Source of the DNA: Toxonevra muliebris
Taxonomy: Eukaryota > Arthropoda > Insecta > Diptera > Pallopteridae
Length of the DNA: 64,000 bases
Direction: 5' to 3'
Assembly: GCA_963691655.1 (NCBI GenBank)
Contig: OY829327.1
Location: forward strand, 87,432,019 to 87,496,018
In this document: piece by piece, positions 13,289-24,363 of the stretch
How positions within the stretch are numbered: the first letter of the stretch is position 1
How the letters are laid out: every line of letters starts with the position of its first letter
The notes under the pieces: model-generated
What the model was told of the DNA's origin: nothing
The model's database searches: none
What the model saw: only the letters and a program-made list of their open reading frames with translations
Made by a program: the position numbers and the translations under genes

Positions 13289-13605
13289 GGCTCTTCTCGC
13301 TTATCTTGTCAACCACGAATAACACAAAAAATTCCTTCAAAAAAAGTGATTGATTTTTTTCGATTCATAGTGCCATACATAGTAATTTTGATTTGGATTA
13401 CGAATTATAAGACATCGTCAATAACCAATTTCAATTTATAAGAGGTTAAACAGACCTTGTGTTTGAAAAATAATTCGAATTAGCGAGGGGACCAAAATAT
13501 ATGAAATTTTTACGAATTAAAGCGATTTTTTCAAAGGACCAACAGTTTGTTAAGAATTATTGAGATTTTCGAATTAACGGGGTACAAATTATCGCGATTC
13601 TACTG

Positions 13606-14824
13606 TATTTGGTTTTTAGAATCACAAATTAATTTTAAAGTTAGTTTTTTGAATAAGAAAAAAATTCTAGTTCTTTTTTATTTCTAAAAATATTTTTAGC
13701 TTTTGTGTTTTTATACAGTTTCTTTGAATGGAAATACACAAAGATATTAATGAGTATATAAATGTTGGGCTAAAATGCATGGTAAACTCTTACTACATAT
13801 TTAAACAAATTTCCAGTATTTTTTTTTTATTTGAAAAAATGTGGAGATATGTCGATTTTCAAGCTGAAATTGCCTAAGGTCCAGACTTGTTTCTAGCCCC
13901 AAAGTATTAAGTACATTCGTACTGAAATATCTTTTAGCTACATTTGTAGTGTATCCAATAAAAAAATTATTTATTTTCAGTACCCATACATCCTGCGTGG
14001 ATCCAACGGGGCGATTTCATAAAAAATAAAAAAAAAAGGTTTTTGCACAAGTGAATCGCAATCGCCAGAACAACCATGCATTCTTTGAAAAATAAATAGT
14101 TCTAATGACTTCACAACAATCATGCATTCATTACTGGATTCAAAGGGAAGGGGGAAAAGGGGAAAAAATTAACACCCCCTTTGATCCGCTAGTGCATGTT
14201 TGTATAAAACCCATTGGTAGAAAAATTGTATTCCGCCCACCACCATATTGTCACTTCATACTTGTTGTTATACTTGCCTGCAAAAATATTTTTATATTTT
14301 ATTTTCCTGGCTTTATGGCAGATTTCGTTTGTATATTTGATGATGGATTTGTTGGTGTTTGCGATTGAAGTGCGAAAAAATCGATGACATATTTTTTTTT
14401 TTTTTTTTGTGATGGTATTGATGATACTTAATACTGGTATTTTTTCCTTTGTATTTTTGATGCAATGAAAATAAAATCCCTTGAAAAAAACCTTTTTAAA
14501 GTGTTGAATAATGACAGTTGTAAAAAAATATATGTGAATCGCTGATGAAGTGGAATCACAACAAGAATTGTAGTTTTCAATACGTGCATATAGAAGCTTT
14601 GATTGGGAAGTCGACACAAGTGTGAATTGTTTAAGTGTGTGATACTTAAAATGCAGCTAATCTAATAGGAAAAATGAAAGCAAAAATTCTTTATTTCGCA
14701 TAATTGTTCTTGATAAACGAAGAACACAGGATTATGTTGTTCGGTCTTTTAAGAGTCTACTGACAAATGTAAAAAAATAGTCTTTCGTAGCCTGATAGAA
14801 CTAAGAGGCATACTTCTTAAATTA
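13606..14824. other. AT-rich spacer
   Basis: No supported gene. Opposite-strand open frames of 87 and 142 codons at 14105-14617 overlap one another in poly-A/T sequence and show no family motif, so I treat them as chance. Confidence 0.45.
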
Positions 14825-15322
14825 CACTGTACAACAATTCCAGGGTCATGGAATCTAACGGGGAAACGACCAATACAGGTCTGTAGTACTGGTCCAGAAT
14901 TACCCCAAAGAGGGTTTTAAAAAGTTAGCTCGCTTTTAAATGTTATAGCCTTTCAAAGTTTAGCTGTTTTAATAATTTTTCAGTTCTAAAATTTAAAAAC
15001 CCAAACATTATTAAATTCAATACATTTTTGTTCCTAGTATTATTGCTTATTTTTTGCAAAAGTCATGCAATGGATAGTTTAAACTTTTTAATAAAAAAAC
15101 TCTATAATATTAGAATTGCTTTTGTTCTTGAATCACTGCAGAAATAGTAAAAAATGAGCACTTTATTTTAAAAAAAATAAGCTGCAAAAGGCAAAATTTG
15201 AATGCCTATAACTTTTAAAAGCGAGCTAACTTTGCAAAACCCTTTTAGAGTATTGTTACTCTATACCAGTACTATCGACCTGTGTTGGCCGATTCTCCAT
15301 TAGAAAAATATGTTGCACAATG
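14825..15322. mobile_element. CACTA-like miniature element (498 bp)
   Basis: Ends are CACTGTACAACA on the left and TGTTGCACAATG on the right. Inverted homology continues for about 130 bp, including AGTACTGG and GTTAGCTCGCTTTTAAA blocks. The flanks are TTA and CTA, a possible decayed 3-bp duplication. The terminal motif CACTxTACAACA is shared with the element at 15924-18230, whose own interior would be about 474 bp after removing its insertions, so the two are probably one family. Non-coding. Confidence 0.68.
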
Positions 15323-15923
15323 CTATTAAACTTAATCCAACTTCACTTAACTCAGAATATTAAGAACCTAAGGAAACCTACACATGAAAATTTACAGGAA
15401 TATGGTTAATCTACATACTTAAATTTAAATAAAAACAATTATTTTATAGTTTACTTTTGTGCATTTTTCGATCAAAATAATTTATAGTTGATCATAATTA
15501 TTGATAAGAAATTTACTGTCGTTTTCTACTACACCCTACTCTACCACACCTTATAGAAGTAAGTCTAGATTTATAATAACAACAACAATATATAAACACT
15601 AATAAGCAGTAAATGAAAATGTCCACAAGTAAAGGGAATTCAATTATATTTAATTTGACATTTCCGCTTCCGTGTTATGTGCCTGTACAAATAAAAGAAA
15701 AATCACTTCCGGTTTTATTTGATTTAATTGCTGCTTTACACGTACTTAGGCAAAGGTAAGCCAAACACATACATACATATGTATGAGAGAGTTTTATAAT
15801 TTTACCATAGAAACGTTTATGTAGTGCAGAAGTATTTTTGTGTATATAGAAGAGAGAATATTTTATATTTACTGCAGTTAAGTTTTGCATATTTTCCAAG
15901 CTTAAATGCAAGATAAATTATTA
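15323..15923. other. AT-rich spacer
   Basis: Separates the two CACTA-like elements. A 78-codon reverse-strand open frame at 15675-15911 has no recognisable motif. Confidence 0.45.
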
Positions 15924-16282
15924 CACTATACAACACTGACTTTTACCCATCTCCAAAGTGGATGGTTCTTAATATTTTTTGGACCGTTGAATCCGAATCT
16001 GCAATGGGATATTTCGTTTTCAGCACTTAATAATGGCAAAAAATAGATAATTCGCAAAAAAAACGTTTTTTGGTCAGAATTTCAACTTCGAATCTCTATA
16101 ACTTTTGACAGAAATGGAATAGAGAATCAAATGGACTGCTAGATTAAAGATAATTTAATTGCTTTTTTGAAAAGATATAGATGCTGTAACGAACCGTTTC
16201 CCCGGTCTTAGGCTGGGGTAGTCTCAGCGTGCTCCAGAGGTTTTTCGCGTTACAAAATTTGTATTTTGCAGGGGACCCCCAC

Positions 16283-16288
16283 TTTATT
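16283..16288 (-). terminator. AATAAA polyadenylation signal of the putative LTR
   Basis: The reverse strand reads AATAAA followed by GTGGGGG, a G-rich downstream region. It lies in the expected order after the TATA box on the same strand. Confidence 0.4.
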
Positions 16289-16398
16289 TAGACACACAGG
16301 TTTTTATTTTAACAATAATTCAGGTTTAATTTCACTAATAAATTACACTTAAAAATGTCACTTCGAATAATTCAATTAATTCAACTTAATATTTAATG

Positions 16399-17540
16399 GG
16401 CTGGCGTGTAACTGACGTAATCGATGGATCGAGCTGACGTAGCGCTGCTGTGCGTAGACTGGCGTATAACTGACGAATGCATTGGATTGCGCTGGCGTTG
16501 CGCTGATATGTGTGGGGTGGCGTGTAACTGACGAATGCGATGGATCTCGCTGGCGTAGCGCTTCTATCGCTAGACTTTCTTATAATGGGCGGATGCGATG
16601 CAATGGCGCTGGCGTAGCTCTGCTGTAGCTAGACTGTCGTATAACGGGCGAATGCGATGGATCGCGCTGGCGTAGCGCTGCTGTGCGTGGGCTGCCGTGT
16701 AACTGATGAATACGATGGATCGCGCTGGCGTAGCTAGTGATGATTCGATACAAGTAAATACAAGTAAAAACTCGATACTTTTCAGTCGATTCAAGTACTT
16801 TTTTTACTCGATGCTATAACATAACTATTTTACTTGGTATCGGAAAAAAGGGTCAGTATCGGATACTCGATACTTTTGGAAAATATTTATTTAAAAAACT
16901 GAAATATCGCTATACAATATTTAATTTTAAATCAATCAAATTTTACAGCAATCAATAATATATTTCAAAATGCTACTGCAGAATTATTCAAAATATTTCA
17001 GTCCATATTTCAATGTATAACAATATTGTAGTACAGTATTGAAGTTCTAGAAAATATTTCTTGCCATGCATGTAGAACATAATGTTTATTGAAACCTTTT
17101 CATTAAAATAAAATATTTTTAACAAGCTTTAATCTGTTGATTAGTTTTCCTTCTATTATAAATTTTCTAGCGATTTGCTAAATTAAATTAACGTCATTTC
17201 TATATGATTCACGTATTTCCAGTGGAAATATCTCAAAACCATGATCTGTAGGCGAAAAACTCGTGTTTAGTAGTGTAAACTGTAGGCTCAACCATGTTGT
17301 ATCACTATGAACCGTTCTGGGCTGAATGTTTTCCTTGACAACCACTTAAAAAAAGAGCAATTTGTCTCTTTAAACGAGTATTCGATACAAATACATATTC
17401 GATACTTTTTCCGATTTTTTCGGTAGCATCGATACTTTTATTCGGTACAAGTAATGAGTAAAACTATCGATACTATGTGGGTATCGAATCAACACTAGGC
17501 GTAGCGCTGTTGTGGCTAGACTGGCGTACAACGGACGTAC
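16399..17540. repeat. 58-bp minisatellite (about seven units, interrupted)
   Basis: Units of about 57-59 bp start near 16399, 16458, 16515, 16571, 16630 and 16687, marked by CTGGCGTRTAACTGACG, GCGATGGATC and GCTGGCGTAGCGCTGCTGT. The array is interrupted at 16735 by a hAT element and resumes at 17498-17540. It is GC-rich against an AT-rich background. The units differ by several substitutions each. Confidence 0.85.
16735..17497. mobile_element. hAT-type miniature element with 8-bp duplication GGCGTAGC (763 bp)
   Basis: GGCGTAGC at 16727-16734 and 17498-17505 flanks inverted ends TAGTGATGATTCGATAC and, on the reverse strand, TAGTGTTGATTCGATAC (one mismatch in 17). TCGATACTTTT-like motifs recur many times just inside both ends, as expected for hAT transposase-binding repeats. 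Non-coding and rich in TTT/AAA. Confidence 0.85.
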
Positions 17541-17771
17541 CATGCGGTGTCTTGCGTCGGTCGTAATATCTTGTCTGTTAGATCAGGTCGGCTTGTTGTT
17601 CCTCCGACAATCAACGGCAAGTCGCACACGTCTTCGCAGGTTACAAGACTTGGAGTTTTTCTGTCCTCCCAAATTTTGTCCGTCGTGTTTAATTCTAACT
17701 TTCCTCACCAACTCTTGTATTTCCCACACTACTCGTACTCAGCCAAAAGGGCAGATCTTTGCTGTGTTCGA

Positions 17772-17783
17772 CCTTTTATAGCA
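17772..17783 (-). promoter_or_regulatory. TATA box of the putative LTR promoter
   Basis: The reverse strand reads TGCTATAAAAGG, a strong core TATA element, in a stretch that is GC-richer than its surroundings. Transcription would run leftward from about 17750. Confidence 0.5.
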
Positions 17784-18230
17784 CACAGCGAGCTATCATG
17801 TTATAATATATTTCGATGTTGTAGCACATTTAGTGTAGCACATTTGTGCTTTCTCTTTTCCTTTGTGCTAACTGTGTGTGTCTTTGTTGTTGTTGGGCGT
17901 TTTATATTTCGGTGATCTTCTCACAGCATACGCTGGGGCAGGCTTCTGTTTTTCAAACGCTTTATGCGGCACTTCGGTGTTATTTGTGCAGACATAATTT
18001 GTTGCTAAATTTGGCTCTTCACAATGCTCTACTATTCATTTCAAAAAAATGGTAATTTTTATAAAAAATGCGATCCATGTCCGGAAAATCAAAAAAATTG
18101 GTTATATCTCAAAAACCTGAGTTGCTACGAATAAACTGATAGCAGATTCGGATTCAGCGGACCAAAAAATATTAAAAACCTTCCATTTTCGAGGTAGGTA
18201 ATGCAATTTTTTTCATTTTGTTGTATAGTG

Positions 18231-20617
18231 TTACTATTAACCTTTTCTCAATTTTTAAGTTTTTTATAGTCAGTACAATGGATACTTAGATCAAATAAAG
18301 TGTAAAAGACACTTTCACACCTCCACTTACTTGGTATACTTTAATGTAGACACAATAGATTTCTTGCCAGTCTCATATTAGCTGCCCTGCAAAGTAACTA
18401 ACTATCAACTCATTTCAATGTTATTTAATAAAACTCACAAACTAAAACTACGTAGCAGCAAGTTGTCTTTAAGATTTGCTAGCAATATTCTTAGCACAAG
18501 CTTGCGTTTGTTGCTATTGTTTTAAGAAGACCCGGCAACTTTAATTAGGAACCTTTTGTTTCTTATTTTCGTTTCATTTTTCTTGTTTATTTGCTGTTAA
18601 TAACAAAAGAAAATCAGGCAATAAACTAATACTAAAATGTACAAAAGTCGAGCAAACTAGTATGCAACAGTTTTGTATCATACACACACACAAACGCACA
18701 CACACAATGAAAAAGGTCAAAACATTCTACTTATTTAAGTTTTCGTTGTTTTGTCTTTAGCTGCCCCTTTTCACTTTTGCCACTTTCGTTTCGTTTGGTT
18801 TCAATATATAAATTTTCCAAGAGATTAATTCTTTGCATAGCTACATAATTGTGTATGTTTGAGCAATTTCATAGATACCATCAGGCATAGACTAAATATT
18901 TATTCTATATTTAACTTTCGGTTTACGGATTTTTTCCTTGCTAGTAATAAGAAATTTTTTATAAATATTTCGCCGCATCAAATTGTGTAACTTTAACCCC
19001 AAGATTTATTAGAATGCGCATATTTTGCACTACATTTACCCGAATGAATTCCAAACCAAATGGATACAATTGATACATTTAAAAGCAATTATTCTAATAA
19101 ATTAGTAAAGAGGTTTTGACTAATCGTTGTTTGTTTTCATTTCAGAAAACTTTGAAGTTAGATAAAAGAATTGGCAGTTCAAAATTTTCCGGGAAATACA
19201 AATATAAAAAAAAACCTCATTTCATTTTTGTACTGCAAATGCAAATTTCAAAGCACCAAAAATTTCAGACCACCAAAAATATTTTCGTTATCAAATAGCA
19301 AGCATAATAACACATGGTTGAAGTTGGTATAAAAGGTGACAAAAACTAGAAAGCATCGCCAATCGCCACAACACATGGCGAAGGTTATTCCCGAAAAAAC
19401 CCGGAAAAAACTGCTCATTGCCACACCTATCTTCCATACAATCAAAAGTGGCAAAAATAAAAGGAATCGTCGCAGAGCCATAAATTTTAGAACAGAAGCT
19501 GCATATGTCAGTACAACCAACGTCTGTCCGAAAAAAAAATCTCAACAATTATGCTACAAAACTTTCTTTATAAAATTATCAACAAAAAGTTAATTTTTTC
19601 CAAAGAAAGTGAGACAAAGTACAATGGAAAGTTGATATTATATACCTCATTCCAATATAAATTTGAAGACATTGCGTTTTGGTGAGAAAAAGTTTTACTA
19701 CTTTAAAGATTGAATAAAGAAAATTTTTGATTGCTTTCATATATTTATTACTTAAGTATACCTAACTGCAGTCAAATTATCTAAATTCCTAATTAATTAA
19801 GAAGCACTGAGACTAAGACACAAAATATCGATGGCTAACTTTAACCCGCGCTAATTGCTTACATTTTCAAAGAAGATTTGAAAACAAGTTTATTCAAACT
19901 AAAAACCTGTATAATTGGATTTTAAAGCTACTTTTTGAGCTTACCCTGCCATATTTAATTCTGAAATTAATATAAAAAAATGGACAAAACTGTATAGAAA
20001 CAATTTTTCGTGGTACCTTAAAAACACTTAAACAAATCTGCCAGAAGCTTGCATTAATGAAACGTAACTAACCATCCAGATTTGCTAAATAGCTAATGAA
20101 CGACAAACGGCCGGCTTTGCCCCGGTCAACCTTACTTTGAGTAAAAATAAGTTCAAGGGTTTTTTTACAGCACTCAGATTTGCTCATATGCAAGCTAAAC
20201 TCTTAGTTTAGTAAGTACCAGCAGCAAAAAGCCACTGATGTAATAAAAACACTCCCATGAGTGTCAAGGATATGCTTCAAGTCTTCCGACGAACTGAGAC
20301 GTTTTGTTAACTTCTGGTAATCAGAGAGAAGTATTTGGTTAGAGAAAGTAAATGTTATCGCACTTTTTTTTTTTAATAATTATAATTATATCGATTGCTA
20401 AGAAATATTCATGATTATTCCATAATTTTAATATCCAAAATTTACGTATGAAAAACTCATCCATTTAACTACATTCGAATTAAATGGGGAATACATAAAG
20501 TAACTGAAATACCACTAGAGGTCTTACGGTGTGTATAAAAAAAAAAGTGTGCCAAATATGATTTCCGCTTCATTTCTGAATTTCTTCCGTCATCGTTCAT
20601 CAAAGCATATGCACATA
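18231..20617. other. AT-rich spacer without recognisable genes
   Basis: CA repeat near 18684-18706. The overlapping open frames of 85-90 codons at 19248-19593 lie on both strands and carry no motif, so they are not called. Confidence 0.45.
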
Positions 20618-20999
20618 CAGTGCAGTGTATTTATTATTTTGTATTAAATTATAATGCAAATGAAAAAAGAAAGCAGTAATATTAAATTAAAGTCTGAATT
20701 GAAGAGGTCAAAATATTAGCAACTAGAAAAAGTTAATGTGAAAATTGAAGAAATATCAAAAAAGTTTTCAAAACTTTGTCGAATATTCATTATTAGCGAT
20801 CACTGTTGCACGTCTACATTGCATTGGCTCTATTAAATGTTTCGTCTGATCCATTCGAACTCGCTTCCATTGCTTTTGAACATCTTCATACAGATCGTCC
20901 AGTTTCTTAAACGTATTCGTGCCAATTTTTTGCTTCACGAGCATCCAATGGCTCACAATCGGGCTTAGATTGAAAGGGGAGGGGGAAGAATAGTTAATC

Positions 21000-21903
21000 T
21001 CAAAAAGAAATTTTGAAAAAATCTTCAAGAAACCAGTCGACGATTTCGCGAATTATTAACAGCGGTATCGTTCATCAGCGTCATTGAGGTGGAAGATCTC
21101 GCAAAGAAACGTGTAAAAAAAGTAATGAAATCACAAAATTGTTGTAAGCGAATCAGAAAGTGAAACCGAGAGAAATAAGAAATGCATTTCATTTGAATAT
21201 ATCATCATCAACCGTCAAGCGATGACCCAGAAAAAGTGGATTAAGCGCATACAACATTGCGCAAAAATCGTTTACTCGCTTAACTCATTTAAAATTCTCT
21301 CATAAATACAAAACCTGGACCTTTCAACAGTTGTAAAATGTTTTATCGTTAGATGAGAGCCAAATTAACATGTGTGTTTCTGACGGAAAACAATTTTTTA
21401 GAAGGCCACACAGTAAAAGAGTCGACCCTAGACATATACTTGGTACAGTAAAGCACCAACGAGGTTGTATTATGGTCTGGCGCTGCATTTCAGCTAAAAG
21501 TATGGATTAAACGCATCACATTCGGGGAACTATGAAATACAACGATATTAAAAACATTGTAAGAGACATTATACTTCTATAGGCTAGCTTGGAAATGCCG
21601 CCTGATTTGACGTTCCCACAGGATCATCACCCAAAGTGCACGTCTAAATTGGTAAAAGCTTGCCTTGTCGCAAAAAAATGCGCAAATTCTCATTTGTCCA
21701 GTACAGTCACCCGATCTAAGCCCGATTGAGAGCCATTAGTTGCTCGTGAAACGAAAAATTGGCACGACTACGCTTAAGGAGCTGGAGGATCTCTATGAAG
21801 ATGTTTAGAAGCAATGGAAGCGATTTCGAATCGATCAGACGAAATATTTAATAGAGCCAATGCCACGTAGACGTGCAACAGTGGTCGTTAATAATAATGT
21901 ATA
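21000..21903 (+). pseudogene. Tc1-like transposase remnant, copy 1
   Basis: A decayed DDE transposase. A helix-turn-helix-like stretch around 21040-21230 includes HRRHRGGRSRK in one frame. The catalytic core begins SLDESQINMC near 21350 (first Asp) and continues DGKQFFRRPHSKRVDPRH and GTVKHQRGCIMVWRC. The second Asp block FPQDHHPKCTSKLVK lies near 21613-21660. A frameshift then moves the final block (CPVQSPDLSPIES, supplying the Glu) to another frame near 21700. The C-terminus reads LYEDV, then a stop, then KQWKRFRIDQTK. The order D, D, E and the SPDLSPIE block place it with Tc1-like DD34E elements. Several stops and frameshifts make it dead. Confidence 0.82.
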
Positions 21904-22058
21904 AGAGACAACGTTTTGAAAACTTTATCGATTTTTCTTCAATATTCACATCAACTTTTTCAAGTTACAAATGTTTTGACCTCTTTAATTCAAACTTTTA
22001 TACAATATTACTTCTTTCTTTAATTTGCAACAGAATTTTGTACTTTTAATTTTTTATA

Positions 22059-23338
22059 TTGGGAGGATGAATGTATAAACTCGTATTTTTTTCGTAATTT
22101 GGACATTTATTGTGAAATGTGACTATAAATTTATTCTTTAAAGTATTGTCCATCGTTAGCCACAACCTTTTCCCATTTTTCTGGTAGCATACGGATTTCG
22201 CGTCGAAAGAACTCCTCATCTTTTGAGGCTATCCACGAATCGACCCATTTTTTGAGTTCTTCGAAAGAACGGAAGTGCTGTTCAGCCAGGCCATGTGTCA
22301 TCGATCGGAACAAGTGGTAATCAGAAGGAGCAATGTCTGGAGAATATGGCGGGTGGGGTAGCACTTCCCATTGCAGCGTTTCCAAGTATGTTTTTACTTG
22401 CCTTGCAACATGCGGCCGAGCAGTGTCGTGCTGAAGAATAACTTCGTAGTGTCTATTCTCATATTCTGGCCTCTTATCCTTTAATGCTGGGTTCAAACGC
22501 ATCAATTGTAGTCGGTAGGGCTCGCCAGTGATCGTTTCATTCGGTTTCAACAGCTCATAATACACGACACCTTCCATATCCCACCAAATACACAGCATGA
22601 GCTTGGATCCATGGATGTTCGGCTTTGCCGTTGATGTTGATGCATGTCCGGACGGTCCCCATGATTTTTTACGCTTTGGGTTATCGTAACGTATCCACTT
22701 TTCATCGCCAGTCACAATACGATGCAGAAAACTCTTTCTTTCCTGTCTGAACGACAGCAGTTCACATGTGAAAAATCGTCGTTCGACGTCTCTCGGCTTC
22801 AATTCGTACGGCACCCAATTTCCTTGCTTTTGAATCATTCCCAATGCTTTTAATCGTTTAGAAATGGTTGATTGATCAACTCCTAAAGATTCTGCAATTG
22901 TTCTTATTGCGTTTGACATGAATCTTCTTCGAGTAATGCCTTCATTTCTTCATCTTCATCGGGCGGCCTGAACGTTCCCTGTCTTCAACATCAAAATCAC
23001 CACTTTTGAAACGGGCATACCACACCTGACACATTCTAACGTTTATAGCACAGTCAGGATAAGCTTCAGTTAGTAAACGATGTGCTTCAGTTGCGTTTTT
23101 CTTTAAATGGAAGAAGCAAATTAGAACTTCCCGCAAATGTTGTTTTGTTGGCACGTAATTCGACATTTTCAGCTATAGTAAAACACTTTTGTAAAATTAT
23201 GAAAATTATTTGACAGATCAATTCATATAGTATTTTTGGCGCTCTTTGAGATAGAATAGCTGTAAATGTCAAAAAAATGGCACGTATGATAGATATGAAG
23301 TTAGTCACAATTACGAATTGATACATTCATACTACCAA
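22059..23338 (-). mobile_element. mariner element, copy 1 (1,280 bp), inside Tc1-like copy 1
   Basis: Full length, with TA at 22057-22058 and 23339-23340. Inverted ends are TTGGGAGGATGAATGTATAA on the left and ...CATTCATACTACCAA on the right. It sits in the right terminal arm of the Tc1-like element, between its transposase end and its tip, so it is younger than that element. Confidence 0.93.
22131..23166 (-). pseudogene. mariner transposase, copy 1 (best-preserved catalytic domain)
   Basis: Starts MSNYVPTKQHLREVLI at 23166 with the N-terminal helix-turn-helix half. An indel after RSGRP breaks the frame near 22945. The segment 22131-22919 is open for 262 codons and holds the second DNA-binding half, the WVPYEL linker, TGDEKW (first Asp), LQHDTARPH (second Asp; Thr where the other copies have Asn) and YSPDIAPSDYHLF (third Asp), 34 residues after the second: DD34D. 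It closely resembles the mauritiana subfamily. Unlike the other three copies it keeps Trp after RKKS. An in-frame TAA before the second half, shared by all copies, and the indel mean that no full-length protein is encoded. Confidence 0.92.
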
Positions 23339-23464
23339 TAATAAATGGCAATAAATACACTTTGTTTTGAATAAATAAGATTTTTGATAAAAATTATTTT
23401 AGTGAACTTAAGAAGTAATTTAAAGTACAAGTGATTTTGGATGCAAATGATATGACCGGCACTG

Positions 23465-24363
23465 TATATACTCATCCCCTCTAGTTGCGGCACTGCTTGA
23501 AATGAATCTGGCTTGAGCTTAAGCTATAAAAAAGATTATTATCTATAAGAATTTTATTATTCTCACTTAATTACAAAATGAGTTTGGCGTTAAAGATATG
23601 AGCCTAGAAATTTATGTGGAAAATGTATTAGTAGGTAATAAATAGTAAAATGAATCCCCCAGAGTAGGAAGACAGAGAAAGAAAAAAGACAAAAATAAAA
23701 ATTTACACCAAAAAAAAAAAAAAAATAATAATCAGGAGATTTATTTACTTTAAGGATATGAAAAGTGATGGTATCTCTAATCCAAAAAATTCAATATAAA
23801 TACTAAAATAGTAAAATACTACAATGTTTTATAATAAGTCTAGAATATAATAAATATTTCAAAACAATGATTGGAACTTTTATAGTTTATTTTAAAAGTT
23901 TAAATCAAAAAAGCAATTTATACTTCGCAAAAACAATAAAAATTCTATCGTAAATATTATTAAGATTTTTTCAAGTACTGCGGCAAAATACATAAACATA
24001 AATATTTAAAATAAACTAAAAACATTTGGCGCCACAATTATTAAAAAAAAGCAACGAAAACATCCTGAGTAAATTACATATAAATTATAAACAACGTTGA
24101 AGTAAAGCTTCCACTTAACATAAAGACCAACAAATTGACGACCGCCTGACGATAATGTTGATCCACATACACATTACAACATCATCTTTCATAAAAATAC
24201 TTTACAACTTCAAGATTTTATAACGAATTGGGCATTTTTAACTATTTATTCACTAAGTACAAAAAAGATTTTAGTTCTTTTATTTTTTCTCTTGATTTTA
24301 ACATAAATTTTTAATAAATTAAACAGTACAAATATTAAAAAGAATTTATTCTTAGATTACATA
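23465..24363. other. AT-rich spacer between mariner copies 1 and 2
   Basis: No gene or inverted repeat seen. Contains a 16-A run near 23710. Confidence 0.5.

Larger units (their letters stand above)
11828..13605. mobile_element. pogo-like (Tc1/mariner superfamily) non-autonomous element
   Basis: TA dinucleotides at 11826-11827 and 13606-13607 flank inverted ends: left CAGTAGAATCCCGATAATTT, right ...CGCGATTCTACTG. CAGTAGAA(C/T)CCCGATAAT-like ends with a TA target are typical of pogo/Tigger-type elements. Subterminal ACGAATTA and GGGACCA motifs recur at both ends. No DDE transposase or CENP-B-like helix-turn-helix is readable. About 870 bp of the interior is a second, TTAA-flanked insertion. 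Confidence 0.8.
16195..18023 (-). mobile_element. Putative solo LTR (TG...CA, 4-bp duplication ATGC), interrupted by a hAT element
   Basis: On the minus strand the segment begins TGTGAAGAGC and ends GGTTCGTTACA, and ATGC lies just outside both ends (16191-16194 and 18024-18027). Removing the nested hAT element and its duplicated target leaves about 1,060 bp. In this orientation a TATA box (17774-17780) precedes an AATAAA signal (16283-16288), the order expected for U3-R-U5. It contains a tandem 58-bp repeat. No gag, pol or primer-binding site is adjacent, so a solo LTR from recombination is the simplest reading. Four bp alone is weak evidence; a different non-coding element is possible. Confidence 0.55.
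15924..18230. mobile_element. CACTA-like element split by a nested LTR insertion
   Basis: It starts CACTATACAACA and ends TTGTTGTATAGTG, with TTA directly outside both ends (15921-15923 and 18231-18233). CACTA/TAGTG termini with a 3-bp duplication are the signature of the CACTA/EnSpm group. The inverted repeats run about 90 bp, including CCGAATCTGC and its complement. The outer arms (15924-16194 and 18028-18230) sum to about 474 bp; everything between is later insertion. No transposase is present. Confidence 0.78.
20618..23464 (+). mobile_element. Tc1-like element, copy 1, with a nested mariner
   Basis: TA at 20616-20617 and 23465-23466 flank ends CAGTGC... and ...CCGGCACTG. Without the mariner the element is about 1,565 bp. 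The left tip jumps from CAGTGC to AGTGTATTTATTATT, so roughly 90 bp of the terminal repeat seen in copy 2 has been deleted. The terminal repeats are very long: the first 350 bp (20640-20970) is an inverted copy of the transposase 3' end and its flank (21735-22050). The transposase reads rightward. Copy 2 lies at 49705-52605. Confidence 0.85.

Noticed and set aside
14105..14617. Overlapping 87- and 142-codon open frames on opposite strands
   Set aside because: They overlap each other in A/T-rich sequence, contain Lys/Asn/Phe runs from homopolymers, and show no motif or plausible start context.
17512..18055. Open frames of 69-122 codons between the minisatellite and the CACTA right arm
   Set aside because: They lie within the putative LTR, antisense to its TATA box and poly-A signal, overlap one another, and lack motifs.
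19248..19593. Cluster of 85-90-codon open frames on both strands
   Set aside because: Three mutually overlapping frames with no recognised domain. The basic composition of the plus frame follows from A-rich codons.
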